Source: Vicinamibacteria bacterium
Lineage (GTDB): Bacteria > Acidobacteriota > Vicinamibacteria > Fen-336
Direction: 5' to 3'
Assembly: GCA_016934575.1 (NCBI GenBank)
Contig: JAFGSN010000224.1
Span: forward strand, 1-33,477
Length of the DNA stretch: 33,477 nucleotides
Made by a program: the position numbers and the translations under genes
Shown here: piece after piece, positions 1-7,652 of the stretch
Layout: every line of letters begins with the position of its first letter
Numbering within the stretch: the stretch's first letter is position 1
The notes under the pieces: model-generated
What the model was told of the DNA's origin: nothing
Database searches by the model: none
Seen by the model: only the letters and a program-made list of their open reading frames with translations

Positions 1-111
1 CAGGGTGGTCACGGCTTCGGCATGTACCCCAAGGAAACGACCAGCACCGGCTGGTTCGATGCCTTCGTGAGCTGGCTCACCATGCACGGGATGCTCAAGC
101 CCAAGGCCTGA
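1..111 (+). CDS. Alpha/beta hydrolase, C-terminal fragment (5' end outside window)
   Basis: The reading frame is open from base 1 and ends with TGA at 109-111, giving 36 residues. It begins QGGHGFGM and continues with a tryptophan-rich tail (TGWFDAFVSWLTMHGML). A GGHGF block followed by W...WL is the usual C-terminus of dienelactone-hydrolase/esterase-like alpha/beta hydrolases. There the histidine (fourth visible residue) is the catalytic base of the Ser-Asp-His triad. The nucleophile and signal region lie outside the window, so substrate and location cannot be judged. A 15-bp segment spanning the stop codon is repeated 42 bp downstream. Confidence 0.6.
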   Translation, partial: QGGHGFGMYPKETTSTGWFDAFVSWLTMHGMLKPKA

Positions 112-160
112 GCGCGCGGGGGCGGCGGAGTGCGGAGCCAACCCGAGGCCTGAGCGCGCG
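104..160. repeat. 15-bp direct repeat across the hydrolase stop codon
   Basis: AGGCCTGAGCGCGCG occurs at 104-118, spanning the last codons and stop of the hydrolase, and again at 146-160. The period is 42 bp. This looks like the trace of a small tandem duplication of the gene end. Confidence 0.55.
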
Positions 161-371
161 CGGAGAGACTTCTCTCCATTTGAAAGACATCAAGCCGCTG
201 CCGTATCGTCCGCTCGTCCAACGGCGCCGCACCGCTCTGTCGGTTTTCGCGGAGGACCGATTCATCTGGCATGGGTTCTTGTCTCCGGCTGGAACATAGA
301 CGACGAGTAAACCGCCGAACTCGTCCGACGCTTCGACGGGGTTCCATTGCCTCTGAATACGTCGCCGCGGC
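112..371. other. Intergenic region without a supported gene
   Basis: About 260 bases with no convincing gene. It holds the second copy of a 15-bp direct repeat and a 7-bp-arm inverted repeat (GGAGAGA at 162-168, TCTCTCC at 171-177, 2-nt spacer). The inverted repeat could help end the hydrolase transcript but has no clear T-run. Open frames here on both strands are arginine-rich and look like GC-rich noise. Confidence 0.5.
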
Positions 372-400
372 TTGCGCCACGGCCGATAGACGTTTATATT
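372..400 (+). promoter_or_regulatory. Probable sigma70-type promoter for the 413-1299 unit
   Basis: The -35 is TTGCGC (372-377), followed by exactly 17 bp and a -10 of TATATT (395-400, five of six consensus bases). Transcription would start near 407, only about 6 nt before the ATG at 413. That supports this ATG over the upstream TTG at 347 and implies a near-leaderless message. Confidence 0.55.
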
Positions 401-412
401 CGAATTCACGGC

Positions 413-769
413 ATGGCGACGCTTCGATTTCAACGCGAGTCGGATCAGAACGTCACCGAAACACTGTCCCACTTCGTCGACCGACTGAAGACGCTGCTTC
501 GCGCCGATACGAGCACGCGCGCCTGGATGCTCTGGGCGCACGAGACTCCTCACGGATTCTCCATTCGCCTGCAACGGATGTCGTCGCCGGCGCCCTATGG
601 CTCCAGACGCTCCCAGAGCTACGTCACATATTCGGGAGGCGGCGACGCCGACTTCCTTCTGGACGATGTCGCCGCTCTTCTTAAAATCAACGCTCGCAGC
701 GCTTCTCTTCGCCTAAAACCGCCCCGTCGCCGTAAAGTCGAGACGACGCTCCGCCGTTCCGATCCATGA
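413..769 (+). CDS. Hypothetical protein, 118 aa
   Basis: I do not recognise this family. The protein is small and mixed-charge (starts MATLRFQRESDQNV) with no signal peptide or membrane segment. It has a central WMLWAHETPHGFSIRL stretch and a basic C-terminus (RRRKVETTLRR). The ATG at 413 was chosen because a good promoter (372-400) lies directly in front; an in-frame TTG at 347 would add 22 residues upstream of that promoter. Its stop overlaps the next gene's start by 4 nt (ATGA), which argues that it is real and co-translated with the secreted NTF2-like protein downstream. A minus-strand open frame covering 95-574 is judged a shadow. Confidence 0.5.
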   Translation: MATLRFQRESDQNVTETLSHFVDRLKTLLRADTSTRAWMLWAHETPHGFSIRLQRMSSPAPYGSRRSQSYVTYSGGGDADFLLDDVAALLKINARSASLRLKPPRRRKVETTLRRSDP

Positions 770-1299
770 CGTCTGCCGCCGATGCGGGTCGCTTGATGAT
801 TTCTCGTCGCGTTTTCGCGACTCTTGCGCTGGCGTTTTCATCGGCGCTCATGCTGATCCTTTGTCACGAGCCCCACGATCCAATCCGGGCGCTCCTCGTT
901 CAACTGGAATCCGCGGCTGAGAGGAAGGACGCCTCCGCTATACTCTCGCGCCTCACGCCCGACTTTCGTTGTGCATCCGGCGCATCACGCGATGACGCGG
1001 CCTCGCTCTTGCATCGGTACTTCTCGGCCTACGAGACCTTTCGACTCGATATCTATGACGTCGCAGTCGAACGCGAAGAGTCGCGCGCCGTCCTGCGGTG
1101 TCGCGTCGACTTTTGCGGTAAAACGCGTTCCTTCGGCGGATTGAATGCTCTGCTCCCACCCTCCGCGATGTACCGGTTCGATTTGCGTCTCGTTCTGATG
1201 GGCGATCGATGGAGTGTCCGCGAAGCCCATTGGGAGGAATTGAGCTCGTCATCCGCACCCGCTCCCGCCAGCCAAATGGCGACCCAAGCAAAGACTTAA
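766..1299 (+). CDS. Exported NTF2-like/SnoaL-like domain protein, 177 aa
   Basis: An N-terminal hydrophobic segment (about residues 15-32, VFATLALAFSSALMLILC) looks like a signal anchor or imperfect lipoprotein signal; the residue before Cys is Leu, which is not a good lipobox. The rest resembles the NTF2/DUF4440 fold. A helix DPIRALLVQLESAAERKDASAILSRL comes first, followed by alternating strands ending MGDRWSVREAHWEE. Such domains usually bind small ligands or mediate dimerisation, and no specific role can be given here. The start overlaps the preceding gene (ATGA). An inner ATG at 796 would give a shorter signal region. The stop codon overlaps the convergent MFS gene stop by 3 nt. Confidence 0.55.
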   Translation: MTSAADAGRLMISRRVFATLALAFSSALMLILCHEPHDPIRALLVQLESAAERKDASAILSRLTPDFRCASGASRDDAASLLHRYFSAYETFRLDIYDVAVEREESRAVLRCRVDFCGKTRSFGGLNALLPPSAMYRFDLRLVLMGDRWSVREAHWEELSSSSAPAPASQMATQAKT

Positions 1300-1306
1300 A
1301 GGTCTT
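1291..1306. terminator. Short hairpin at the convergent gene ends
   Basis: AAGAC (1291-1295) pairs with GTCTT (1302-1306) around a 6-nt loop that contains both stop codons of the convergent genes. The stem is only 5 bp with no long T-run, so this is at best a weak bidirectional terminator. Confidence 0.2.
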
Positions 1307-2636
1307 CCTCGGCCTCATGCGCCATTTTTCGTCCAGCCGACACATCCACGGACGCGAGCAACAAGCCGCCGGCGATGAAGAATATCGCCACCGCTAGAAT
1401 CGCGCTTCTGCTTGAACCCGTGAGAACGATCATCAGCCCAAAAATGGCAGGCCCGATGATCCCGGAGAATTTCTCGAACACGCCGAAGAACCCGAAAAAC
1501 TCCGACGATTTATGGCGGGGTATCATGCTGGCAAAGAGCGAACGCGAAAGCCCTTGAGTTCCTCCCTGGACCATGCCGACTAGCACGGCGAGCGTGAAAA
1601 ACTCGCTCGCCGTGCGCATGCGAAAGGCTACCAGGGTAATGACGAGATAAACCGCCAAACCGATGAAGATCGTTCGCTTCGCTCCGATCGTGCGCGCGAT
1701 GCGGCCGAAAATGAAAGAGAACGGGACTCCAACGAATTGAACGATGAGAATCGCTCCGACGAGAGCTCTCGGCTCAATTCCAATCTCCGTTCCATACGGC
1801 GCCGCCATGCGGATAATCGTCCCTATGCCGTCGTTATAGACCATGAACGCCAAAAGGAAAACGAAGGCCTGGCGGTATCTCTTGAGCTCGCGCATCGTTT
1901 CCACCAAGCGTGTGAAGCCGACCCTCATCGGATTCATCCCCGCGCGCTCATCGCGTTCAAGTCGCCGCGTCGGCTCGGGGACTCGCAGGAACAAGGGCAT
2001 TGAAAACGCCAGCCACCAGATCGCTGCGCTCAACAGCGAGAGCCGCACCGCCGTGTCGGCGTCTGGTATTCCGAATCGATTCGGCCAACGAATCCATGCC
2101 AGATTCAGCGCCAAGAGCAAGCCGGAGCCGAGGTAGCCCAGGGCGAATCCGGCGATGGACACGCGATCCATCTCGTCCTGTCGGGCCACATGCGGCAACA
2201 AGGAGTCGTAAAAAACCAGGCTCCCGGCCACGCCGATGTTGCCCAAGACATAAACCAAGACAGCGAAGCGCCATTCTCCGGGTTGTATGAGGAACATCGC
2301 CGCAGTGGAAGGCACGCCAATGGCGATGAAAACCGCCATCATTTTCTTCTTGACGCCCGCATAGTCGGCGACCGCGCCCAAAATCGGAGATATCGCGGCC
2401 ACCACGATCAGTGCCACCGTCGTGGCGAAGGCATATCGACTGCTTGCGTTCGAAGGCGACATGCCGACACAGACGGTGCTCACGAAATAGATCGGAAAGA
2501 CCTGGATGACCGTGACCCAGAATGACGAGTTGGCGCAGTCATAGGCCGCCCAAGCGCGAAGCTCGGGCCGATGAAGCCCGTTTCGCTCGAGCCAGGGAGC
2601 GATCATGGACGAAGCGCGGCGCGCCCGTGTCATCAC
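1296..2636 (-). CDS. MFS transporter, UMF1 family
   Basis: This 446-residue protein has about 12 membrane segments. Near the N-terminus it carries LRAWAAYDCANSSFWVTV, matching the AYDWANSAF signature of the UMF1 (unknown major facilitator 1, Atg22-like) family. An internal GAVADYAGVKKKMM corresponds to the loop 2-3 MFS motif, and a second half starts around KRYRQAFVFLLAFMVYNDGIGTI. The transported solute is unknown for bacterial members. The start is GTG at 2636 directly followed by ATG at 2633; either is possible. It lies 35 nt after a YqaA/DedA-type gene on the same strand and is probably co-transcribed. It converges with the NTF2-like gene with overlapping stop codons. Confidence 0.85.
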   Translation of the reverse strand: MMTRARRASSMIAPWLERNGLHRPELRAWAAYDCANSSFWVTVIQVFPIYFVSTVCVGMSPSNASSRYAFATTVALIVVAAISPILGAVADYAGVKKKMMAVFIAIGVPSTAAMFLIQPGEWRFAVLVYVLGNIGVAGSLVFYDSLLPHVARQDEMDRVSIAGFALGYLGSGLLLALNLAWIRWPNRFGIPDADTAVRLSLLSAAIWWLAFSMPLFLRVPEPTRRLERDERAGMNPMRVGFTRLVETMRELKRYRQAFVFLLAFMVYNDGIGTIIRMAAPYGTEIGIEPRALVGAILIVQFVGVPFSFIFGRIARTIGAKRTIFIGLAVYLVITLVAFRMRTASEFFTLAVLVGMVQGGTQGLSRSLFASMIPRHKSSEFFGFFGVFEKFSGIIGPAIFGLMIVLTGSSRSAILAVAIFFIAGGLLLASVDVSAGRKMAHEAEEDL

Positions 2637-2671
2637 TTCGGTCTCGCTGGCGCGGCGGATCCGCTCTTGCC

Positions 2672-3295
2672 TCAGAGCAGCTTAAGGACGAAGAAACCGC
2701 CGATCAGTAAGGCGAAAAATAGCAGCGCCGCCAGGTCGAAGTTCTTTTCGAGCGTCCGACGTACAGGCGGCCCGAAGACACGGAGTATCGCGGCGACAAG
2801 AAAGAAACGCGCTCCGCGTCCCAGGATCGAAACCAGGATGAAGGGCAGAAACGCCATCCCGGTCGCTCCCGCGGCGATTGTGGCCACCTTGTAAGGAATG
2901 GGCGTGAACGTCGCGCCCGCCAGGAACCAGACGCCCACAGGGCTATTATAAAGCTCGACGATACGCTGCCAGTGACGTTGGGCGTTGTAGAAATCGACGA
3001 TCGTCTGGCCAATCGTGGCCATGAACCCATAACCGATCGTATATCCGAGCATGGCTCCGGTCACCGATCCCAGCGTGCAGAGCCCGGCGGCGGCCAGCCA
3101 GCGTCGTGGCGCGCCGGCGACAATGGCGATCAGGAGCAGGTCCGGCGGCACCGGGAAGAACGAGGACTCGATAAAAGCAATCAGGAGCAGCGCCAGAAGA
3201 CTCTGCGGCGTGTCGGCCCAGTGCATCGTCCAGTCGAAGAGCCGCCTGGCGAGCCGTCGAGTTCCGTTGATCATGGCCAACAAGGCGTGTCTCAT
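2672..3295 (-). CDS. YqaA/DedA-family (VTT domain) membrane protein
   Basis: This 207-residue integral membrane protein carries the VTT/SNARE-associated domain. Features are FIESSFFPVPPDLLLIA early (acidic residue plus P-V-P-P re-entrant loop), GSVTGAMLGYTIGYGFG-like glycine-rich helices, and GATFTPIPYKVATIAAGATGM, typical of the YqaA subgroup. Family members are linked to lipid-carrier flipping and membrane homeostasis; the exact substrate here is unknown. It is the first gene of a minus-strand pair with the UMF1 transporter. The ATG is preceded at 10 nt by TATCAT on the same strand, suggesting a very short leader. It is divergent from aat. Confidence 0.85.
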   Translation of the reverse strand: MRHALLAMINGTRRLARRLFDWTMHWADTPQSLLALLLIAFIESSFFPVPPDLLLIAIVAGAPRRWLAAAGLCTLGSVTGAMLGYTIGYGFMATIGQTIVDFYNAQRHWQRIVELYNSPVGVWFLAGATFTPIPYKVATIAAGATGMAFLPFILVSILGRGARFFLVAAILRVFGPPVRRTLEKNFDLAALLFFALLIGGFFVLKLL

Positions 3296-3305
3296 AAAGC
3301 GGCGG

Positions 3306-3311
3306 ATGATA
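3306..3311 (-). promoter_or_regulatory. Possible -10 element for the YqaA/UMF1 pair
   Basis: Read on the minus strand the hexamer is TATCAT (five of six consensus) and ends 10 nt before the ATG. I could not find a convincing -35 at the expected distance, so this is tentative. Confidence 0.3.
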
Positions 3312-3416
3312 ACATGAAACTCGGTTGTCTCGTGAAATATGCTTCCCTTGCGCCGCCGTCTCCGATCGAATCAATCTCTCAGGATAAGCGCGTCGTTCTT
3401 CCCCGCCTCCAGCATT

Positions 3417-3446
3417 TTGTCGTCGGCGGCGACACACGCACATAAT
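3417..3446 (+). promoter_or_regulatory. Probable promoter of aat (leaderless)
   Basis: The -35 is TTGTCG (3417-3422), the spacer 18 bp and the -10 CATAAT (3441-3446, five of six consensus). The predicted transcription start falls on or next to the aat ATG at 3454. No Shine-Dalgarno could be included in such a transcript. Confidence 0.5.
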
Positions 3447-3453
3447 AGGCTGT

Positions 3454-4050
3454 ATGGATATCGTCGGCGTCACTCGATATCTGACCTTGGAGATAACCGA
3501 ACAGGCTTATCGCCAAGCGGCCTTTCCCATGGCGTCTCCGGACCACGGACTGATCACCTGGCATCGCCCTGATCCGCGAGCGATCATTCCGCTTGATTCG
3601 CTGCATATACCCCGCCGATTGCTCCGATCGCTGAAACATGAGCCGTTCGACGTCACGTATGATCACGACTTCGCCGCCGTGATGCTCGGATGCGCCGAAA
3701 ATCGTCCTGTATGGATCAGCCGGGAATTCCATGAGACTTATGGCGCCCTATACCGCGAGGGTAAAGCTCACTCCGTGGAAGTGCTGCGCCGCCGCCGGCT
3801 CGTCGGCGGCCTGTACGGCGTTCATCTTGGCGGCGCCTTTTTCGCCGAGTCCATGTTCCACCGCGTCACGAACGCATCGAAAATCGCCCTCATTCGACTC
3901 GTTCAAAGGCTGCGTGAGCGCGACTTCGCGCTCCTCGACGTTCAGTATCTCACTCCCCATCTTGCTCGTTTCGGGGCCGTGGAAATCCCTCACCGAGAAT
4001 ACATCCGCCGCCTGCGCCATGCCCTGTCGCGTTCGTGCTCTTTTCCATGA
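3454..4050 (+). CDS. aat: Leucyl/phenylalanyl-tRNA--protein transferase
   Basis: This cytosolic enzyme of the bacterial N-end rule transfers Leu or Phe from aminoacyl-tRNA to N-terminal Arg/Lys of proteins, marking them for ClpS/ClpAP. At 198 residues it is at the short end of the family. Signatures in order are QAAFPMA, ITWHRPDPRAIIPLD, FDVTYDHDFAAVMLGCAE, the AHSVEV block, LVGGLYGVHLGGAFFAESMF, NASKIALIRLVQRL and DVQYLTPHLARFGA. All conserved blocks are present. The N-terminus lacks the longer arm of the E. coli enzyme, and the ATG is fixed by the promoter immediately upstream. No clpS or clpA is in the window. Its end lies 8 nt from the convergent PAP2 gene. Confidence 0.93.
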   Translation: MDIVGVTRYLTLEITEQAYRQAAFPMASPDHGLITWHRPDPRAIIPLDSLHIPRRLLRSLKHEPFDVTYDHDFAAVMLGCAENRPVWISREFHETYGALYREGKAHSVEVLRRRRLVGGLYGVHLGGAFFAESMFHRVTNASKIALIRLVQRLRERDFALLDVQYLTPHLARFGAVEIPHREYIRRLRHALSRSCSFP

Positions 4051-4058
4051 TGCCGCCT

Positions 4059-4601
4059 TCACCAATGAATCGAGATTCTGCAAGAGATGGCGTCCGCATC
4101 CGCAGATGGATGGATGAGGATGGTTTTCTTTCTCCGTCGCGTAAAGGCGAGATTGGCGCCAACGCCAATGGCCGCTCCCGCGAGGACGTCTGTCGTCCAG
4201 TGCCGTTCGGCATGAATACGGCTATAACCTACGAAGACCGCCGCCGCGTACGCCGGCGTGCCGTACTTCCATCCGTAACGCTTGTGCAGAAACGTCGCCC
4301 CAAGAAATGCGCCCGCGGCATGCCCACTCGGGAACGAATGTCGTCCGCCGTCAGGACGACGGCGATCGATCCCTCGCTTCAACAGCGCCACGGCGCCGGT
4401 TTCAAGAGCATATGCCTTGAGCAATTGCCCGACGCCTTCTCTATCGTCCAGGATTAAAGCGCCCGCCAGGGCGCCCGCCGGCAAGACGATTTCCCCGATA
4501 TCCCCCACATTCTCGATGAGACCGCTGGCCGACTCGCAGCAATCCGGCGCAAGCGCGCCGAACAGTACGAGCGTGATGGCGGCAAGACCGCGTCTCATCA
4601 T
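4059..4601 (-). CDS. PAP2-family phosphatase (membrane/exported)
   Basis: This 180-residue protein has an N-terminal signal or membrane segment (LAAITLVLFGALA). The three PAP2 motifs are intact: K-R-G-I-D-R-R-RP (motif 1), SFPSGHAAG (motif 2, catalytic His) and SRIHAERHWTTDVLAGAAIG (motif 3, nucleophilic His and Asp). Members dephosphorylate lipid phosphates such as undecaprenyl-PP or phosphatidic acid, or act on sugar-lipid phosphates. The length and short hydrophobic content suit an exported, membrane-attached enzyme. The ATG at 4601 overlaps the stop of the upstream response regulator (ATGA), so translation is probably coupled; a TTG 6 nt upstream is an alternative. Confidence 0.85.
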   Translation of the reverse strand: MMRRGLAAITLVLFGALAPDCCESASGLIENVGDIGEIVLPAGALAGALILDDREGVGQLLKAYALETGAVALLKRGIDRRRPDGGRHSFPSGHAAGAFLGATFLHKRYGWKYGTPAYAAAVFVGYSRIHAERHWTTDVLAGAAIGVGANLAFTRRRKKTILIHPSADADAISCRISIHW

Positions 4602-5038
4602 TGACAATCAGGGCTCGTGCGTCGCCGCTGCACGGACGACAAACGGCTCTCGCCACGATGCACTGCGCGGATGGCGTCCACGAGAGCCGCGCGCGGCGTG
4701 TCCTTGAGGAGATAGAAGCAAGCGCCCGCCTCGATCGCGCGCTTGACGTCCTCGTCGCCGCTGTAGCCGCTCAGGACGATGATGCGGCTTCCCGGCGACT
4801 CTCTGAGGATGGCCGCCGTCGCCTCGTGGCCGCTCATTCGCGGCATGCGAAGATCCATGAGCGTCACGTCGGGACGTTGACGGCGGTGGATCTCGACCGC
4901 CTGATCGCCGTCCTCGGCCTCGGCGACGATCTGCATGTCCGGCTCGTTGCGAATGATGTCCACGAGGCCGTGGCGCACGATGAAGTGATCGTCGACGACC
5001 ATGATGCGAATGAGATTTCTTGGTCCAGGCGTCATCAT
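4598..5038 (-). CDS. Receiver-only response regulator (NarL-type receiver, no HTH)
   Basis: This 146-residue protein is a complete CheY-like receiver: acidic pair D16-D17, phospho-acceptor D62 (VTLMDLRMPRMSG), S90 and K112 (FYLLKD). The sequence style (DDHFIVRHGL, YLLKD, AIRAVHRGE) is that of NarL/FixJ regulators. These normally continue into a LuxR-type helix-turn-helix of about 65 residues, but here only about 16 basic residues follow (SRLSSVQRRRTSPDCQ) before the stop. It may act by protein-protein contact, or be a shortened regulator. The stop overlaps the PAP2 start. No histidine kinase is in the window. A TAAAAT hexamer lies 13 nt upstream of the start on this strand. Confidence 0.85.
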   Translation of the reverse strand: MMTPGPRNLIRIMVVDDHFIVRHGLVDIIRNEPDMQIVAEAEDGDQAVEIHRRQRPDVTLMDLRMPRMSGHEATAAILRESPGSRIIVLSGYSGDEDVKRAIEAGACFYLLKDTPRAALVDAIRAVHRGESRLSSVQRRRTSPDCQ

Positions 5039-5051
5039 CGCGTTTCCGGAG

Positions 5052-5057
5052 ATTTTA
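5052..5057 (-). promoter_or_regulatory. Possible -10 element for the receiver-PAP2 pair
   Basis: The minus-strand hexamer TAAAAT (five of six consensus) ends 13 nt before the ATG of the receiver gene. A GGAA stretch between could serve as a weak ribosome binding site. No clear -35 was recognised. Confidence 0.3.
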
Positions 5058-5111
5058 CTATCATATTCCTTCGCCAGGCCCGCGCGATTTGCAGATCCAG
5101 CCCGCCGGCGC

Positions 5112-5140
5112 TTGACATGCCGGCGCGCATCAATTATCCT
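5112..5140 (+). promoter_or_regulatory. Strong sigma70-type promoter of the arsR-methyltransferase/ahcY operon
   Basis: A perfect -35 TTGACA (5112-5117), an exact 17-bp spacer and the -10 TATCCT (5135-5140, four of six consensus including the key A2 and T6). The predicted start is around 5147, giving a leader of about 10 nt. The leader is too short for a SAH riboswitch. Confidence 0.65.
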
Positions 5141-5142
5141 TT

Positions 5143-5152
5143 CATCCGGATG
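5143..5152. promoter_or_regulatory. 10-bp perfect palindrome at the predicted transcription start (candidate operator)
   Basis: CATCCGGATG is its own reverse complement and lies just downstream of the -10, over the predicted +1. ArsR-family repressors bind short palindromes overlapping promoters, and the first gene encodes an ArsR-type domain, so autoregulation is a reasonable inference. A GCCGGCG repeat flanks the -35 on both sides as an alternative site. Confidence 0.4.
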
Positions 5153-5157
5153 TTAGG

Positions 5158-6171
5158 ATGATTCGAGATGACTTACCGACGACTCTCGTTGCCTGGATGG
5201 ACAGCCTGGCCGACTGCACGCGCCTGCGTCTATTACGATTGCTTGAGCGTGCGGAGATGGGCGTGGCCGAGATGACGGAGGTCCTCCAGCTTCCTCAATC
5301 GACGGTGAGTCGTCATCTGAAGCTGCTTTCGGAGCGCGGCTGGATCACGAGCCGGGGCAAAGGAACCGCCAACCTTTACGCCATGCGCGTTTCCAGTCTG
5401 CCGCCGGCGATGCGCCGTCTGTGGCCCCTTGTCCGAGAACAAACCGAAGGTTGGGCGACGGCGCGGCATGACCAGCTCCGGCTAGGTCGTCGCCTGGCGG
5501 ATCGTCGGCGTGGCGCCCGCGCCTTTTTCGCGCGCAGCGCGAGCCATTGGGACCACATGCGGCGCGAGATGTTCGGCGACGCGTTCGGCGACATCGTCCT
5601 GCGGGGCCTTCTACAACGCACGCTGGCGGTGGCCGACTTGGCATGCGGCACGGGCGTCGTAGCCGCGGCTCTTGCGCCGCACGTGAATCGTGTCGTCGGC
5701 GTCGATCAGTCCGCCGCCATGCTGCGCGCGGCCGCGCGACGTCTCAGCGAGAGCCACAACGTCGAATTGCGTCAAGGCGAGCTGGAGAATCTGCCCCTGG
5801 CGGACGCCTCGTGCGACGCCGCCCTGCTGGTCCTGGCGCTCGCTTATGTCTCCGAGCCGTCGATCGCACTGCGCGAAGCGGCACGCATCGTCAAGCCGGC
5901 GGGAAGGATCGTCGTCCTGGACCTTCTGCTCCACAACCGGGACGACTTTCGCCGTCGAATGGGCCAGCAGCACAACGGATTCGAGACGAATGAGCTTCGC
6001 ACGCTGCTGACTGCGGCGAACCTGAACGTGGATTACTGCGCGCCGTTGCCGCCTGAGCCAAGCGCCAAGGGACCGGCGTTGCTGCTGGCCTGCGGCGTGG
6101 TCCAAAAGGGCGCTCACCGCCAGCCACGCTCACGCAGCGACGCGGGCGTACTGAAAGAGAGGATGACATGA
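5158..6171 (+). CDS. ArsR-type transcriptional regulator fused to a SAM-dependent methyltransferase
   Basis: This 337-residue two-domain protein has a winged HTH at about residues 15-78 ([14 protein letters not shown], recognition helix [17 protein letters not shown], wing RGKGTANLY). A class I methyltransferase follows at about 125-290: [17 protein letters not shown] is motif [17 protein letters not shown] motif II, and [23 protein letters not shown] motifs III-IV. ArsR-methyltransferase fusions of this kind commonly sit next to SAM-cycle genes. Here the stop overlaps the ahcY start (ATGA), so it probably senses SAM/SAH and controls its own operon; that role is inference. The canonical metal-binding cysteine motif of arsenic sensors (ELCVCDL) is absent. 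The ATG lies about 10 nt after the predicted transcript start with no clear Shine-Dalgarno. Confidence 0.88.
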   Translation: MIRDDLPTTLVAWMDSLADCTRLRLLRLLERAEMGVAEMTEVLQLPQSTVSRHLKLLSERGWITSRGKGTANLYAMRVSSLPPAMRRLWPLVREQTEGWATARHDQLRLGRRLADRRRGARAFFARSASHWDHMRREMFGDAFGDIVLRGLLQRTLAVADLACGTGVVAAALAPHVNRVVGVDQSAAMLRAAARRLSESHNVELRQGELENLPLADASCDAALLVLALAYVSEPSIALREAARIVKPAGRIVVLDLLLHNRDDFRRRMGQQHNGFETNELRTLLTAANLNVDYCAPLPPEPSAKGPALLLACGVVQKGAHRQPRSRSDAGVLKERMT

Positions 6172-7637
6172 ACACAGCCTTGTCGTTGACTTCCCTGACA
6201 AGAACGCTCGAACACCGCGTTGCGGATCTCGATCTCGCCGAATGGGGTCGCAAAGAAATCCGTCTGGCGGAACAGGAAATGCCGGGCTTGATGGCGGTTC
6301 GCGAGGAATATGCCGGGAAACAACCGCTTCGCGGTCAGCGCATCTCGGGCAGCTTGCACATGACGATTCAGACGGCGGTTCTGATCGAGACGCTGCGCCG
6401 ACTGGGCGCCGATGTCCGCTGGGCGTCATGCAACATCTTCTCTACCCAAGACCATGCCGCGGCCGCCGCCGTCGTCGGTCCCGACGGCACGACCAGCTCC
6501 CCCGCCGGCGTGCCGGTCTTCGCTTTCAAGGGCGAATCGCTCGAGGAATACTGGTCGTTCACCGAGCGCGCCCTCGATTTTGGCGACGGACTTGGCCCGA
6601 CGCAGATCGTCGACGACGGCGGTGACGCGACGCTGCTCCTTCACAAGGGCGTGGAGTACGAACTCGCCGGGCAGGCGCCCGACCCCTCCGCCGCCGACAA
6701 CGAAGAGTTCGCGATCATCCTGCGATTGCTCGCCCGCATGCAGCGTGAGCAACCTGGCCGCTGGACAAGGATCGCGAGCGGCTGTCACGGAGTCTCCGAG
6801 GAGACGACGACCGGGGTTCATCGTCTCTACGAGATGTCGAAAAACAAGACGCTTCTCTTTCCGGCTTTCAACGTCAATGACAGCGTGACGAAATCGAAGT
6901 TCGACAATCTCTATGGTTGCCGACACAGCGTGATCGACGGTCTGTTCCGCGCCTCGGATGTCATGCTTTCAGGCAAGGTGGCCGTGGTCTGCGGTTATGG
7001 AGACGTCGGCAAGGGCTGCGCGCAGGCGCTGCGCGGCCAGGGCTGCCGCGTGATCGTCACCGAAATCGATCCGATCTGCGCTTTGCAGGCCGCGATGGAA
7101 GGCTACCAGGTTCTCACTCTCGATGACGCGGTTCCCATCGCCGACATCTTCATCACCGCCACCGGAAATCTCGCCGTCATCACGGCGCAGCACATGGCGC
7201 GCATGAAAGATAAGGCCATCGTCGGCAATATTGGCCATTTCGATCATGAGATCGACATGGACGGTTTGAAAAACGTGGCGGGAATTCGGAAAACCAACAT
7301 CAAGCCTCAATACGACTTGTGGACCTTTCCCGACGGCCACGGCATTCTGATTCTCGCGGAAGGACGTCTGCTCAACCTTGGCTGCGCCACGGGCCATCCG
7401 AGCTTCGTGATGTCGAATAGTTTCACGAACCAGGTCATCGCCCAAATCGAGCTGGCGCAGAATCACTCCGGCTACGAGAGAAAAGTCTACGTGTTACCCA
7501 AGCACCTCGACGAGAAAGTGGCGCGTCTGCACATCGAGAAGCTCGGCGTCAAGCTGACACGCCTGAACGCGAAGCAGGCCTCCTATATCGGCGTCCCCAT
7601 CGAGGGCCCGTACAAGTCCGAGCATTATCGTTACTAG
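6168..7637 (+). CDS. ahcY: Adenosylhomocysteinase (S-adenosylhomocysteine hydrolase)
   Basis: This NAD-dependent enzyme splits S-adenosylhomocysteine into adenosine and homocysteine, relieving product inhibition of methyltransferases. At 489 residues it is the long bacterial form, with an insert of roughly 40 residues around 150-190. Visible are [18 protein letters not shown] (substrate domain), [29 protein letters not shown] (substrate and NAD contacts), the Rossmann loop GYGDVGKG at 276-283, [12 protein letters not shown] and the C-terminal tail PYKSEHYRY that closes the NAD site. It is the second gene of the operon, with ATGA overlap to the ArsR-methyltransferase gene. It converges on rimI after 15 nt. 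Confidence 0.97.
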   Translation: MNTALSLTSLTRTLEHRVADLDLAEWGRKEIRLAEQEMPGLMAVREEYAGKQPLRGQRISGSLHMTIQTAVLIETLRRLGADVRWASCNIFSTQDHAAAAAVVGPDGTTSSPAGVPVFAFKGESLEEYWSFTERALDFGDGLGPTQIVDDGGDATLLLHKGVEYELAGQAPDPSAADNEEFAIILRLLARMQREQPGRWTRIASGCHGVSEETTTGVHRLYEMSKNKTLLFPAFNVNDSVTKSKFDNLYGCRHSVIDGLFRASDVMLSGKVAVVCGYGDVGKGCAQALRGQGCRVIVTEIDPICALQAAMEGYQVLTLDDAVPIADIFITATGNLAVITAQHMARMKDKAIVGNIGHFDHEIDMDGLKNVAGIRKTNIKPQYDLWTFPDGHGILILAEGRLLNLGCATGHPSFVMSNSFTNQVIAQIELAQNHSGYERKVYVLPKHLDEKVARLHIEKLGVKLTRLNAKQASYIGVPIEGPYKSEHYRY

Positions 7638-7652
7638 AAGCCTCGTTATCTG

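Noticed and set aside
95-574. Minus-strand 159-aa open frame at the window start
   Set aside because: Arginine-rich composition, no recognisable domain, and it runs across a good plus-strand promoter and the plus-strand gene at 413.
5118-5157. SAH or SAM riboswitch in front of the arsR-methyltransferase/ahcY operon
   Set aside because: The predicted leader is only about 10 nt, and ahcY itself overlaps the preceding gene, so no room exists for an aptamer.
5611-6117. Minus-strand 168-aa frame opposite the methyltransferase
   Set aside because: It is a shadow of a well-supported plus-strand gene with clear methyltransferase motifs.
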